A DNA stretch of 17,718 nt. It comes from Bacteroidales bacterium UBA3623. GTDB taxonomy: Bacteria > Bacteroidota > Bacteroidia > Bacteroidales > UBA932. The stretch lies in assembly GCA_002373715.1 (NCBI GenBank), contig DFLI01000050.1, positions 1 to 17,718 of the forward strand, read 5' to 3'. The notes below the pieces were generated by a model. The model saw only the letters and a list, made by a program, of their open reading frames with translations. It ran no database searches and had not been told where the DNA came from. Shown here piece by piece: positions 7,110-14,799 of this stretch; positions within the stretch are counted from its first letter, which is position 1; every line of letters starts with the position of its first letter. The position numbers and the translations under genes were made by a program.

Positions 7110-8467
7110 TGGGAGTTCTTGCTGTATATGGCGTCCCCGACGCCGCTGCGCGAATCTATTACGGTTTGCATAACCTCCAGCACCGCGGCCAGGAAGGCGG
7201 TGGCATTGCCACCTTTGACGAGAACGGTCAGTATTACCGTTACCGTGGCCTGGGCCTGCTGAGCGAAATCTTCACCAATGGGGAAGTGACCCATCTGCTG
7301 GGCAACCTGGGTATTGGCAGTGTCAAGTATGCCAATGCCTCCAAAGGCGGCCTGGACAACGTAGAGCCGCTGTTCTTCCACCACCGCAGCGGAGACTTCG
7401 CCGTAGCGGCCGATGGCAATGTGGTGAACGCCCGTCAGATTTCCGACTACCTGGAAAAGCGCGGCACCATCTTCCAGACCGGTACCCACAGTGAGCTCCT
7501 GGCCCACCTGATCAAGAAGACCGCCGGGGAAGACCGTATAGTCAATATTGTTAAAGCCCTCAATATGATGGAAGGCGGTTTTGCCTTCGTCATCATGACC
7601 CCAAGCCGCATCTATGCCTGCCGGGACAAGCACGGCATCAAGCCCCTCTGTATCGGCAAGCTGGGAGACGGGTATGTGGTGAGCAGCGAATCCTGCGCCT
7701 TCGAGATCATGGGCGCCACCTTCCTTCGGGACGTGAAGCCCGGAGAAATTGTATCCCTGGACAATAAGGGCCTCCGCAGCACCCTGTACTCCCGTTTCTC
7801 CCGCCACCAGATGTGCGCCATGGAGTACATTTACTTTGCCCGTCCGGACTCTGACATAGACGGCTGCAACGTGCACGCCTACCGCAAGGAAGCCGGCCGC
7901 CGGCTGGCCAAGGAATGCCCTGCAGAGGCCGATATAGTAGTAGGCGTACCGGAATCCAGCCTTTCCGCCGCCATGGGTTATGCCGAACAGAGTGGCCTCC
8001 CTTACGAGATGGGCCTGGTGAAGCACAAGTATGTGGGCCGTACCTTTATCCAGCCCGTGCAGTCCATGCGCGAACTGGGCGTGAAGATGAAACTTTCCCC
8101 CGTGCACAGCATTGTGAACGGCAAGCGCATTGTGCTGGTGGACGATTCCATTGTGCGCGGCACCACCTCCCTCAAGATTGTGAAGATGCTCCGCGAGGCC
8201 GGTGCCACCGAGGTGCACGTGCGCATTGCCAGCCCCATGATGCGTTTTACCTGCCACTACGGCGTAGATACCTCCACCCCGGAAGAGCTCCTTTGCTCCC
8301 ACCGCACCTTGGAGGAGGCTTGCAAGGTCATTGGGGCCGATTCCCTGGGCTACCTGAGCCCCGAAAGCACCCGCGATTCGTGCTTTGGCTGTGCCGATCC
8401 CTGCCAGGCCTGCTTCACGGGCAAGTATCCAACCCTTTTGTATGATGATATAAACAGCGAAGACTAA
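7109..8467 (+). CDS. purF: Amidophosphoribosyltransferase with a degenerate glutaminase half (PurF-like)
   Basis: 452 residues. PurF makes phosphoribosylamine from PRPP using glutamine-derived ammonia (step 1). The phosphoribosyltransferase half is well kept: EYIYFARPDS (239-248), VGRTFIQP (309-316) and the PRPP loop VLVDDSIVRGTT (342-353). Likely Fe-S ligands are Cys236, Cys382 and the CQACF group near 432-436. The glutaminase half keeps its fold and LQHRGQE (23-29), but the usual N-terminal Cys-Gly-Val is Met-Gly-Val. GHVRY is GSVKY (Arg to Lys73), HNGN is ADGN (Asn to Asp102), and the S/T-D-S/T-E motif is THSE (Asp to His127). Reading upstream in frame gives no Cys codon before the stop at 7082-7084, so no alternative start restores it. 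Glutamine hydrolysis looks lost; ammonia use or a partner glutaminase is inferred. Confidence 0.9.
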   Translation: MGVLAVYGVPDAAARIYYGLHNLQHRGQEGGGIATFDENGQYYRYRGLGLLSEIFTNGEVTHLLGNLGIGSVKYANASKGGLDNVEPLFFHHRSGDFAVAADGNVVNARQISDYLEKRGTIFQTGTHSELLAHLIKKTAGEDRIVNIVKALNMMEGGFAFVIMTPSRIYACRDKHGIKPLCIGKLGDGYVVSSESCAFEIMGATFLRDVKPGEIVSLDNKGLRSTLYSRFSRHQMCAMEYIYFARPDSDIDGCNVHAYRKEAGRRLAKECPAEADIVVGVPESSLSAAMGYAEQSGLPYEMGLVKHKYVGRTFIQPVQSMRELGVKMKLSPVHSIVNGKRIVLVDDSIVRGTTSLKIVKMLREAGATEVHVRIASPMMRFTCHYGVDTSTPEELLCSHRTLEEACKVIGADSLGYLSPESTRDSCFGCADPCQACFTGKYPTLLYDDINSED

Positions 8468-8468
8468 T

Positions 8469-9500
8469 ATGGCGAAATCTTACGAAAACTCCGGCGTAAA
8501 CCTGGAAGCCGGTTACGAGGTAGTGCGTCGCATCAAGCAGCACGTGGCCTCCACCGCCCGCACGGGCTCCATGGGTAACATCGGCTCTTTTGGCGGTATG
8601 TTTGACCTCTCTGTCCTGAACATCAAGGAACCCGTTCTGGTGAGCGGTACCGACGGTGTGGGCACCAAGCTCAAGATAGCCTTCGCCATGGATAAACACG
8701 ACACCATCGGCATAGATGCCGTGGCCATGTGCGTGAACGACGTGCTGGCCCAGGGTGCCGAACCTCTCTTCTTTCTGGACTATGTAGCCCTGGGACACAA
8801 CATCCCCGCCAAGGTGGAAGCCATTGTGGCGGGCGTGGCCGAGGGTTGCCGCCAGGCCGGCTGCGCCCTGGTGGGCGGCGAAACGGCCGAGATGCCCGGA
8901 ATGTACGAGGACGGTGAATACGACATTGCCGGTTACACCACCGGCGTGGTGGAGAAATCCAAGCTCATTGACGGCTCCAAAGTAAAGGTGGGAGACGTGC
9001 TGGTGGGCGTGGCTTCCAGCGGCGTGCACTCCAACGGCTTCTCCCTGGTGAGAAAGATTGTGGCCGATGCCGGTCTCAAGTACACGGACGCCATCCCCGA
9101 GTTCGGCGGCCGGAAGCTGGGCGACGTGCTCCTCACTCCTACCAAGATATATGTGAAGCAGATGCTTTCCGTGATCCGTCAGTGCGACGTGCACGGCGTA
9201 GCTCATATCACCGGCGGCGGCTTTGACGAGAACATTCCCCGCGTGCTGCAGCCCGGTCAGGGCCTGGAAATCCAGGAAGGCAGCTGGGAGATTCTGCCGG
9301 TGTTCCAGATGCTGGAAAAGTGGGGCGGCGTGCCGCACCGCGAGATGTTCAACATCTTCAACATGGGTATCGGTATGATTGCCGTGATGGATGCCGCCGA
9401 GGCTCCCAAGGCCATTTCCATCCTGAAAGACTGCGGAGAAAAGGCGAGTATCATCGGTAAGGTCACCGATAAAGAAGGCGTTAACATTATCCTGAGATGA
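8469..9500 (+). CDS. purM: Phosphoribosylaminoimidazole synthetase (PurM, AIR synthetase)
   Basis: 343 residues, full length. It closes FGAM to AIR using ATP (step 5). It shows VSGTDGVGTKLK (about 58-69), GIDAVAMCVNDVLAQGAEPL (about 81-100), GGETAEMPGMY (about 138-148) and AHITGGGFDENIPRVL (about 241-256), the ordered ATP and substrate motifs of the family. The sequence begins YENSGVNLEAGYE, as in most bacterial PurM. It starts one base after the purF stop and overlaps purN by ATGA, so it is cotranscribed and probably translationally coupled. All expected motifs are present. Confidence 0.96.
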   Translation: MAKSYENSGVNLEAGYEVVRRIKQHVASTARTGSMGNIGSFGGMFDLSVLNIKEPVLVSGTDGVGTKLKIAFAMDKHDTIGIDAVAMCVNDVLAQGAEPLFFLDYVALGHNIPAKVEAIVAGVAEGCRQAGCALVGGETAEMPGMYEDGEYDIAGYTTGVVEKSKLIDGSKVKVGDVLVGVASSGVHSNGFSLVRKIVADAGLKYTDAIPEFGGRKLGDVLLTPTKIYVKQMLSVIRQCDVHGVAHITGGGFDENIPRVLQPGQGLEIQEGSWEILPVFQMLEKWGGVPHREMFNIFNMGIGMIAVMDAAEAPKAISILKDCGEKASIIGKVTDKEGVNIILR

Positions 9501-10054
9501 AGCAGCTAGCTGTCTTTGCCAGCGGAACAGGCACCAACTTCGTGGCCATAGCCCAGGCTTGCCAGAACGGCACCCTGCAGGCTCGTGTGGCCCTGCTGGT
9601 GTGCGACAAGCCGGGTGCCGCGGTGATTGACCGGGCCCGGGAAATGGGAGTGGAGAGCTTCGTGTTCTCGCCCAAGGACTATTCCGGCAAAGCGGCTTAT
9701 GAGGCAGAGATTGTGAAGCTTCTGGATGCCAAGAAGGTGGACCTGGTTTGCCTGGCGGGCTATATGAGAATAGTAGGGGAGACCATGCTGAATGCCTACG
9801 AGGGCAAGATTATCAATATCCATCCCTCGCTGCTGCCTGCCTTCAAGGGCGCCAACGCCGTGGAACAGGCTGTAGCCTACGGCGTGAAGGTGTACGGCAT
9901 TTCCATCCACTGGGTAAGTGCAGACCTGGACGGTGGCAAAATCATTGCCCAGCGCGCCTTCCCCTACGAGGGCTCCGACCCCGAGGAGGTGCACCGCATC
10001 GGCCAGAAGATTGAACATGAACTTTATGTAGAAACCATTAAACAATTAATATGA
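9497..10054 (+). CDS. purN: Phosphoribosylglycinamide formyltransferase (PurN)
   Basis: 185 residues. It transfers a formyl group from 10-formyl-tetrahydrofolate to GAR (step 3). The catalytic Asn107 and His109 sit in NIHPSLLPAFKG (107-118), and the catalytic Asp in the SADLDGGKII segment (about 141-150). N-terminal ASGTGTNF (8-15) binds the substrate phosphate. It is the folate-dependent enzyme, not the formate-dependent PurT, which fits folD in the same operon. It overlaps both neighbours (purM and purH) by ATGA. The opening AVFASGTGTNF resembles Firmicutes PurN. Confidence 0.95.
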   Translation: MKQLAVFASGTGTNFVAIAQACQNGTLQARVALLVCDKPGAAVIDRAREMGVESFVFSPKDYSGKAAYEAEIVKLLDAKKVDLVCLAGYMRIVGETMLNAYEGKIINIHPSLLPAFKGANAVEQAVAYGVKVYGISIHWVSADLDGGKIIAQRAFPYEGSDPEEVHRIGQKIEHELYVETIKQLI

Positions 10055-11580
10055 GAGCGTTAGTTAGTGTATCCGACAAAAAAGGCCTCGTTCCTTTCGT
10101 GAAAGGCCTGGTAGACCTGGGCTGGGAGATTATCGCCACGGGCGGTACCCAGAAACTGCTGGAATCCGAGGGCGTGAAAACCATCGGCATCAGCGAAGTG
10201 ACCGGCTTTCCGGAGATTTGTGACGGCCGTGTAAAAACCCTGCACCCGAAGGTGCACGGCGGCATCCTGGCCCGCCGAGATGTGCCGGCCCACATGGAAA
10301 CCCTGAAGGAGAACGGCATCCAGACCATCGAGCTGGTTTGCGTAAATCTCTATCCTTTCAAGCAGACCATTGCCAAGGAAGGCGTTACCCTGGAAGATGC
10401 CATTGAGAACATCGACATCGGCGGCCCTTCCATGGTGCGCAGCGCTGCAAAGAACTGGAAGGACGTCACCATTGTGTGCGACCCTAACGACTATGATACC
10501 GTGCTGGCCGAGCTTCGTGCTAACGGAACCACCTCTCCCGAGACCCGTCTGAAGCTGAGTGCCAAAGCCTATACCCATACGGCCGAATACGACGCCTGCA
10601 TTGCTACCTATATGCGCAAGGCGGCCGGCCTGAACGAGAAACTATTCCTGGAGTACGACCTAAAGCAGGGCCTCCGTTATGGTGAGAACCCTCATCAGAG
10701 CGCCAACTTCTACGCCTCTCTGGAGCCCGCTCCCTTCTCCCTGGCCTTTGCCAAGCAAATCCAGGGCAAGGAGCTCTCCTACAACAATATCCAGGATGCC
10801 AACGCTGCCCTGAACGTACTGCGTGACTTCGAAGAGCCCTTCTGCGTGGCCCTCAAGCACATGAACCCCTGCGGCGCTGCCGTGGGCAAAACCATCGAGG
10901 AAGCCTGGCAGGCTGCCTATGAGGCCGACAAGGTGAGCATCTACGGCGGCATCGTTGGCGTGAACCGCGAACTCACCGCCGAGGTGGCCCTGGGCATGAA
11001 GCCCATCTTCCTTGAGATTGTGATTGCTCCTTCCTACACTCCCGAGGCCCTGGAGATTCTCTCCTCCAAGAAGAACCTCCGCGTGATGCAGGTGGATATG
11101 ACTCGCGACGGCGCCTCCGTGCCTCAGTTCATCAGCGTGAACGGCGGTATGCTGGCCCAGCAGCTGGATACCCAGGTAGAGAAGGTGACGGCGGAAATGT
11201 GCGTAACCAAGGTGAAGCCCACCTCTGAGCAGCTGGCCGATGCCAACTTTGGCTGGAAGATTGTCAAGCACGTGAAGTCCAACGCCATTGCCGTGGTGAA
11301 GGATAACCACACTATCGGTATCGGCGCCGGCCAGACCAACCGCGTAGGATCGGCCGAGATTGCCCTGAACGAGGCCAAGAACGCCGGCTTCACCGAAGGC
11401 CTGGTACTGGCTTCCGACGGCTTCCTTCCCTTCGACGACACGGTGGCCCTTGCTGCCAAGTACGGCGTGACCGTGATTGTGCAGCCCGGCGGCAGCATCC
11501 GCGACGAGGACGCCATCAAGAAGGCCGATGAACTGGGCATCACCATGTTATTTACAGGAGTACGTCACTTCAAACACTGA
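10051..11580 (+). CDS. purH: Bifunctional AICAR transformylase / IMP cyclohydrolase (PurH)
   Basis: 509 residues, the usual bacterial length. The N-terminal IMP cyclohydrolase (about 1-190) has SVSDKKGL (6-13), VKTLHPKVHGG (61-71) and IDIGGPSMVRSAAKN (121-135). The C-terminal transformylase has LRYGENPHQ (208-216) and ALKHMNPCGAA, with the catalytic pair Lys269 and His270, and ends in RHFKH. It catalyses the last two steps to IMP, using 10-formyl-tetrahydrofolate. The start is set by the ATGA overlap with purN. The last codons and stop form the left arm of a small hairpin (11571-11591). All key residues are present. Confidence 0.96.
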   Translation: MRALVSVSDKKGLVPFVKGLVDLGWEIIATGGTQKLLESEGVKTIGISEVTGFPEICDGRVKTLHPKVHGGILARRDVPAHMETLKENGIQTIELVCVNLYPFKQTIAKEGVTLEDAIENIDIGGPSMVRSAAKNWKDVTIVCDPNDYDTVLAELRANGTTSPETRLKLSAKAYTHTAEYDACIATYMRKAAGLNEKLFLEYDLKQGLRYGENPHQSANFYASLEPAPFSLAFAKQIQGKELSYNNIQDANAALNVLRDFEEPFCVALKHMNPCGAAVGKTIEEAWQAAYEADKVSIYGGIVGVNRELTAEVALGMKPIFLEIVIAPSYTPEALEILSSKKNLRVMQVDMTRDGASVPQFISVNGGMLAQQLDTQVEKVTAEMCVTKVKPTSEQLADANFGWKIVKHVKSNAIAVVKDNHTIGIGAGQTNRVGSAEIALNEAKNAGFTEGLVLASDGFLPFDDTVALAAKYGVTVIVQPGGSIRDEDAIKKADELGITMLFTGVRHFKH

Positions 11581-11604
11581 TCTAGTGTTTGAAAATTAGT
11601 GTTT
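11571..11604 (+). promoter_or_regulatory. Alternative hairpins at the purH stop
   Basis: CAAACACT (11571-11578) pairs perfectly with AGTGTTTG (11584-11591) over a 5-nt loop that includes the end of the purH stop codon. A second copy, AGTGTTT (11598-11604), can pair with the same left arm instead, so two mutually exclusive stems are possible. The T-content after the second stem is modest. It may be a weak terminator or an mRNA-end structure; the function is unproven. Confidence 0.4.
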
Positions 11605-11613
11605 TAACGTTGC

Positions 11614-11645
11614 CCCCTCCCGAAACCCCTCCCCTCGGGGGAGGG
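11614..11645. repeat. GC-rich intergenic repeat with hairpin
   Basis: Two direct C-rich copies (CCCCTCCC at 11614-11621 and CCCCTCCCC at 11626-11634) are followed by GGGGAGGG (11638-11645), which can pair with either. The favoured stem is 11627-11634 with 11638-11645. Short C-rich/G-rich stem units like this occur as dispersed intergenic repeats in Bacteroidetes genomes, as far as I recall, and can end or weaken transcription. It lies in the only long spacer within the operon. Confidence 0.5.
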
Positions 11646-11672
11646 ACTTAAAATAGGAAAAGTTAAAATAAT

Positions 11673-12998
11673 ATGGGACTTGTTTATCCTCTCCCTTCGC
11701 CCAAGATGGCAAAATCTGCCAAGGAGATTAACTTGGAGAACTGCCTGGGCAAAACCGTGCTGGTGATTGGCGGCGGCGGCCGCGAGCATGCCATTGTGGA
11801 TGCCTTGAGTCGCAGCCCCCAGGTCTCCAAAATCTACTGTGCTCCCGGCAACGCCGGTATCGGCCTGCAGGCCTTTAACGTGCCGCTCAAAGACACCGAC
11901 GTGGAGGGCCTTCTCGCCTTTGCGCAGGAGAATGAAGTAGACCTTACCGTAGTGGGTCCCGAAGCCTCCCTGGCTGCCGGCATTGTGGATACCTTCCGCG
12001 CCGCCGGGCTGCCCATCTTCGGCCACACCCAGGCCGCCACGGCCATCGAGAGCTCCAAGGAATTCGCCAAAAAGCTCATGGAGAAATATGGCATTCCTAC
12101 GGCTGCGTATCGCAGTTTCTCGGACTACGAGGAGGCACTCTCCTATGTGAGCGGCCGCCCCTTCCCGGCGGTGCTCAAGTACGACGGTCTGGCTGCCGGC
12201 AAGGGTGTGGTCATCGCCCAAAACCTGGATGAGGCCCGCAAGGCCTTGGCCGATATGCTCCTGGACCACAGCTTCGGAGAGGGCAGGGTAGTGGTGGAAG
12301 ACTTCCTCATCGGCCCGGAGTTCTCCTTCCTGTGCTTTGTGGACGGAGAGCGCGTGTACCCGATGCCTCTGTCGCAGGACCACAAGCGTGCCTTCGACGG
12401 AGACAAGGGTCCCAACACCGGCGGTATGGGTGCCTATACCGGCCTTCCTTTCATTACGGGAGAGGATAAAGAGTTTGCATACAAGGAGATACTCTGCAAG
12501 GCAGCCAAGGCCATGGTGGCCGAGGGACTTCCGCTCTCCGGCGTGCTCTACGGCGGCCTTATGAAAACCCCGCAGGGCATTAAGGTGATTGAGTTTAACG
12601 CCCGTTTCGGAGACCCCGAGACGGAGGTGGTGCTGCCGCTGCTGGAAAGCGATATCTTCGACATCTTCGACGGCGTGGCCAAGGGCCTTCCGGTGAAGCA
12701 GCCCGTTTGGGCCGATGGCGTAACCCTGGGCGTGGTGCTGGCCTCCAAAGGCTATCCGGGCTCCTATGAAAAGGGCTACGACATTGAAGGTTTGGAGACG
12801 GTGGATGCCCAGGTATACCACATGGGCACCTCCATCCGCGACGGACACGTATTCACCAATGGCGGCCGCGTCCTCATGGTAGTCTCCGGTGGAAAAGATT
12901 TGGCCGATGCCCGAAAGAAGGTGTATCAGGAAATAGAAAAAATCTCCTGCGAGAATTTATTTTATAGAAAAGACATTGCCCACTGGGCTTTTGAATAG
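11673..12998 (+). CDS. purD: Phosphoribosylamine-glycine ligase (PurD, GAR synthetase)
   Basis: 441 residues from ATG 11673. It joins phosphoribosylamine and glycine with ATP (step 2). It is an ATP-grasp enzyme: VLVIGGGGREHA (29-40), APGNAG, VLKYDGLAAGKGVV (about 167-180), GPNTGGMGAYT (about 247-257) and FNARFGDPETEVVLPLL (about 309-325). It ends LFYRKDIAHWAF, as in Firmicutes PurD. Usual PurD proteins begin within a few residues of the GGGG loop; here there is an extension of about 25 residues. ATG 11706 is an alternative start, shortening the protein by 11, but it has a GC-rich upstream, whereas 11673 is preceded by the A-rich stretch favoured in Bacteroidetes. It begins a second transcription block after the repeat-containing spacer; no clear promoter was found there. 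Confidence 0.93.
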   Translation: MGLVYPLPSPKMAKSAKEINLENCLGKTVLVIGGGGREHAIVDALSRSPQVSKIYCAPGNAGIGLQAFNVPLKDTDVEGLLAFAQENEVDLTVVGPEASLAAGIVDTFRAAGLPIFGHTQAATAIESSKEFAKKLMEKYGIPTAAYRSFSDYEEALSYVSGRPFPAVLKYDGLAAGKGVVIAQNLDEARKALADMLLDHSFGEGRVVVEDFLIGPEFSFLCFVDGERVYPMPLSQDHKRAFDGDKGPNTGGMGAYTGLPFITGEDKEFAYKEILCKAAKAMVAEGLPLSGVLYGGLMKTPQGIKVIEFNARFGDPETEVVLPLLESDIFDIFDGVAKGLPVKQPVWADGVTLGVVLASKGYPGSYEKGYDIEGLETVDAQVYHMGTSIRDGHVFTNGGRVLMVVSGGKDLADARKKVYQEIEKISCENLFYRKDIAHWAFE

Positions 12999-12999
12999 T

Positions 13000-13848
13000 A
13001 TGGGAAACATCATTGACGGAAAAGCATTAAGTCTGGTAGTCAAGGACGAAGTAAAGGCCGAAGTACCGGTGCTGGAAGCACAGTACGGCCGCAAACCCTG
13101 CCTGGTTGTGATTATCGTGGGTGAGAATCCCGCCAGCCAGGTGTATGTACGCAACAAAGTAAAGGCAGCCGCCTACACGGGCATGGAATCCCGCCTCATT
13201 GAGCTTCCGGCCACCATTACCGAGGAGGCTCTCCTGAAGCAGATTGAGGACCTGAACAACGACCCCGTGGTGGACGGTATCCTGGTGCAGCTGCCCCTGC
13301 CCAAGCACATTGACGAGGAGAAGGTGATTGACACCATCTCCAAGGAAAAGGATGTGGACGGTTTCCACCCCGGCAACGTGGCCGGTCTGTGGCTGGGCAA
13401 GAAGTGCATCGTGCCCTGCACCCCCGCCGGCATCATGCGCCTGATTGACAGCATCGGCCTGGAACTCAAGGGCAAGAATGCCGTTGTAGTGGGCCGCAGC
13501 AACATTGTGGGTAAGCCCATCGCCAAGCTCCTGCTGGACCGTCATGCCACCGTAACCATTGCCCATTCCCGCACCGCCGACCTGGGCGCCGTATGCCGCA
13601 CGGCCGACGTTCTGGTGGTGGCCGTGGGCAAGGCCAAACTGGTTACCGGAGACATGGTGAAGCCCGGCGCCGTTGTCATCGACGTGGGTATGAACCGCGA
13701 CGAGGAAGGCAAGCTCTGCGGAGATGTAGATTTTGCATCGGCCCAGCCTGTTGCTTCCTACATTACTCCCGTTCCGGGAGGCGTTGGCCCCATGACCATC
13801 GCCATGCTTATGAAGAATACCATTGAATGTTTTAAGAATCACTTTTAG
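13000..13848 (+). CDS. folD: Methylenetetrahydrofolate dehydrogenase / cyclohydrolase (FolD)
   Basis: 282 residues. It interconverts 5,10-methylene- and 10-formyl-tetrahydrofolate with NADP, supplying the formyl donor for PurN and PurH. It shows YVRNKVKAA (49-57) with the catalytic Lys53, VDGILVQLPLP (91-101), KDVDGFHPGNVAG (117-129), VVVGRSNIVGKP (162-173) for the nucleotide, and TPVPGGVGPMT near the end. It lacks the inserts I associate with Bacteroides FolD and reads like the Firmicutes form. ATG 13000 is chosen: it is one base after the purD stop, while an earlier in-frame start would lie inside purD and add residues unlike the family. Confidence 0.95.
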   Translation: MGNIIDGKALSLVVKDEVKAEVPVLEAQYGRKPCLVVIIVGENPASQVYVRNKVKAAAYTGMESRLIELPATITEEALLKQIEDLNNDPVVDGILVQLPLPKHIDEEKVIDTISKEKDVDGFHPGNVAGLWLGKKCIVPCTPAGIMRLIDSIGLELKGKNAVVVGRSNIVGKPIAKLLLDRHATVTIAHSRTADLGAVCRTADVLVVAVGKAKLVTGDMVKPGAVVIDVGMNRDEEGKLCGDVDFASAQPVASYITPVPGGVGPMTIAMLMKNTIECFKNHF

Positions 13849-13852
13849 GCAT

Positions 13853-14797
13853 ATGAACGCTGTTGTAAAAACTGATTTTCAGCTTCCCGGTCAGGAAGCC
13901 AAGTACACGGGAAAAGTCCGCGACGTCTATACCCTTAATAACGGGTACATCATTATGGTCGCTACCGACCGTATTTCTGCCTTTGACGTAGTTCTGCCCG
14001 AGGGCATTCCTTACAAGGGACAGGTGCTGAACCAGATTGCCGCTCAGTTCCTGGATCTTACCCAGGACATCCTCCCCAACTGGAAGGTGGCTGCCGTGGA
14101 TCCCATGGTTACCATCGGCTACCGCTGCGAGCCCTACAAAGTGGAAATGGTGGTGCGCGGTTACCTGGCAGGTCATGCCTGGCGTGAGTACAAGGCCGGC
14201 AACCGTGTTCTTTGCGGCGTAACCCTTCCCGAAGGCCTGAAGGAAAACCAGAAGCTTCCCCATCCCATCATCACCCCCACCACCAAGGCGGCCGAGGGGC
14301 ATGACGAGGATATCTCCAAGGAAGAAATCATTGCCCGTGGCATTGTTCCCGCTGACGAATACGAGCAGCTGGAGAAATACACCCTGGCCCTGTTCCAGCG
14401 CGGAACGGAAATCGCTGCGGGGAAAGGCCTTATCCTGGTAGATACCAAGTACGAGTTCGGTAAGCGCGACGGCCAGATTATGCTCATGGACGAGATTCAC
14501 ACTCCTGACTCTTCCCGTTATTTCTATGCCGATGGTTACGAGGAGCGCCTGGCCAAGGGCGAGCACCAGAAGCAGCTTTCCAAGGAGTTCGTCCGCGAGT
14601 GGCTCATGGCCGGCGGCTTCCAGGGCAAGGAAGGCCAGAAGGTGCCCGAGATGACTCCCGAAGTGGTTAATGGTATCACCGACAGATACATTGAGCTGTA
14701 CAACAAACTGAGCGACAAGCCCTTCGAGCGCACCGAATGCGCCGACGTGCCCGCCCGCATTGAGAAGAATATCCTGAACTTCCTTCAAAACAAATAA
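13853..14797 (+). CDS. purC: SAICAR synthetase, long form (PurC copy 2)
   Basis: 314 residues, the length of the long, Ade1-like PurC that is standard in Bacteroidetes. It makes SAICAR from CAIR, aspartate and ATP (step 7). Visible: GKVRDVY (20-26), VATDRISAFDVVLPEGIPYK (about 36-55), VVRGYLAGHAW (about 102-112) with the conserved Arg, TPTTKAAEGHDEDISKEE (about 141-158), LVDTKYEFG and MDEIHTPDSSRYF. All motifs expected of an active enzyme are seen, so this copy probably carries step 7. ATG 13853 is 4 bases after the folD stop; an upstream in-frame start inside folD is rejected. It is only distantly related to the short copy at 6390-7109, so this is not a recent duplication. Confidence 0.95.
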   Translation: MNAVVKTDFQLPGQEAKYTGKVRDVYTLNNGYIIMVATDRISAFDVVLPEGIPYKGQVLNQIAAQFLDLTQDILPNWKVAAVDPMVTIGYRCEPYKVEMVVRGYLAGHAWREYKAGNRVLCGVTLPEGLKENQKLPHPIITPTTKAAEGHDEDISKEEIIARGIVPADEYEQLEKYTLALFQRGTEIAAGKGLILVDTKYEFGKRDGQIMLMDEIHTPDSSRYFYADGYEERLAKGEHQKQLSKEFVREWLMAGGFQGKEGQKVPEMTPEVVNGITDRYIELYNKLSDKPFERTECADVPARIEKNILNFLQNK

Positions 14798-14799
14798 CC

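Noticed and set aside
7081..7111. A missed upstream start that would restore the PurF catalytic cysteine
   Set aside because: In-frame codons between the stop at 7082-7084 and ATG 7109 contain no Cys, so no start choice recovers it.
12976..12999. Earlier in-frame start for folD
   Set aside because: It lies inside purD and adds 8 residues foreign to FolD; ATG 13000 is one base after the purD stop.
13823..13852. Earlier in-frame start for the second purC
   Set aside because: It lies inside folD; ATG 13853 gives the typical 314-residue protein.
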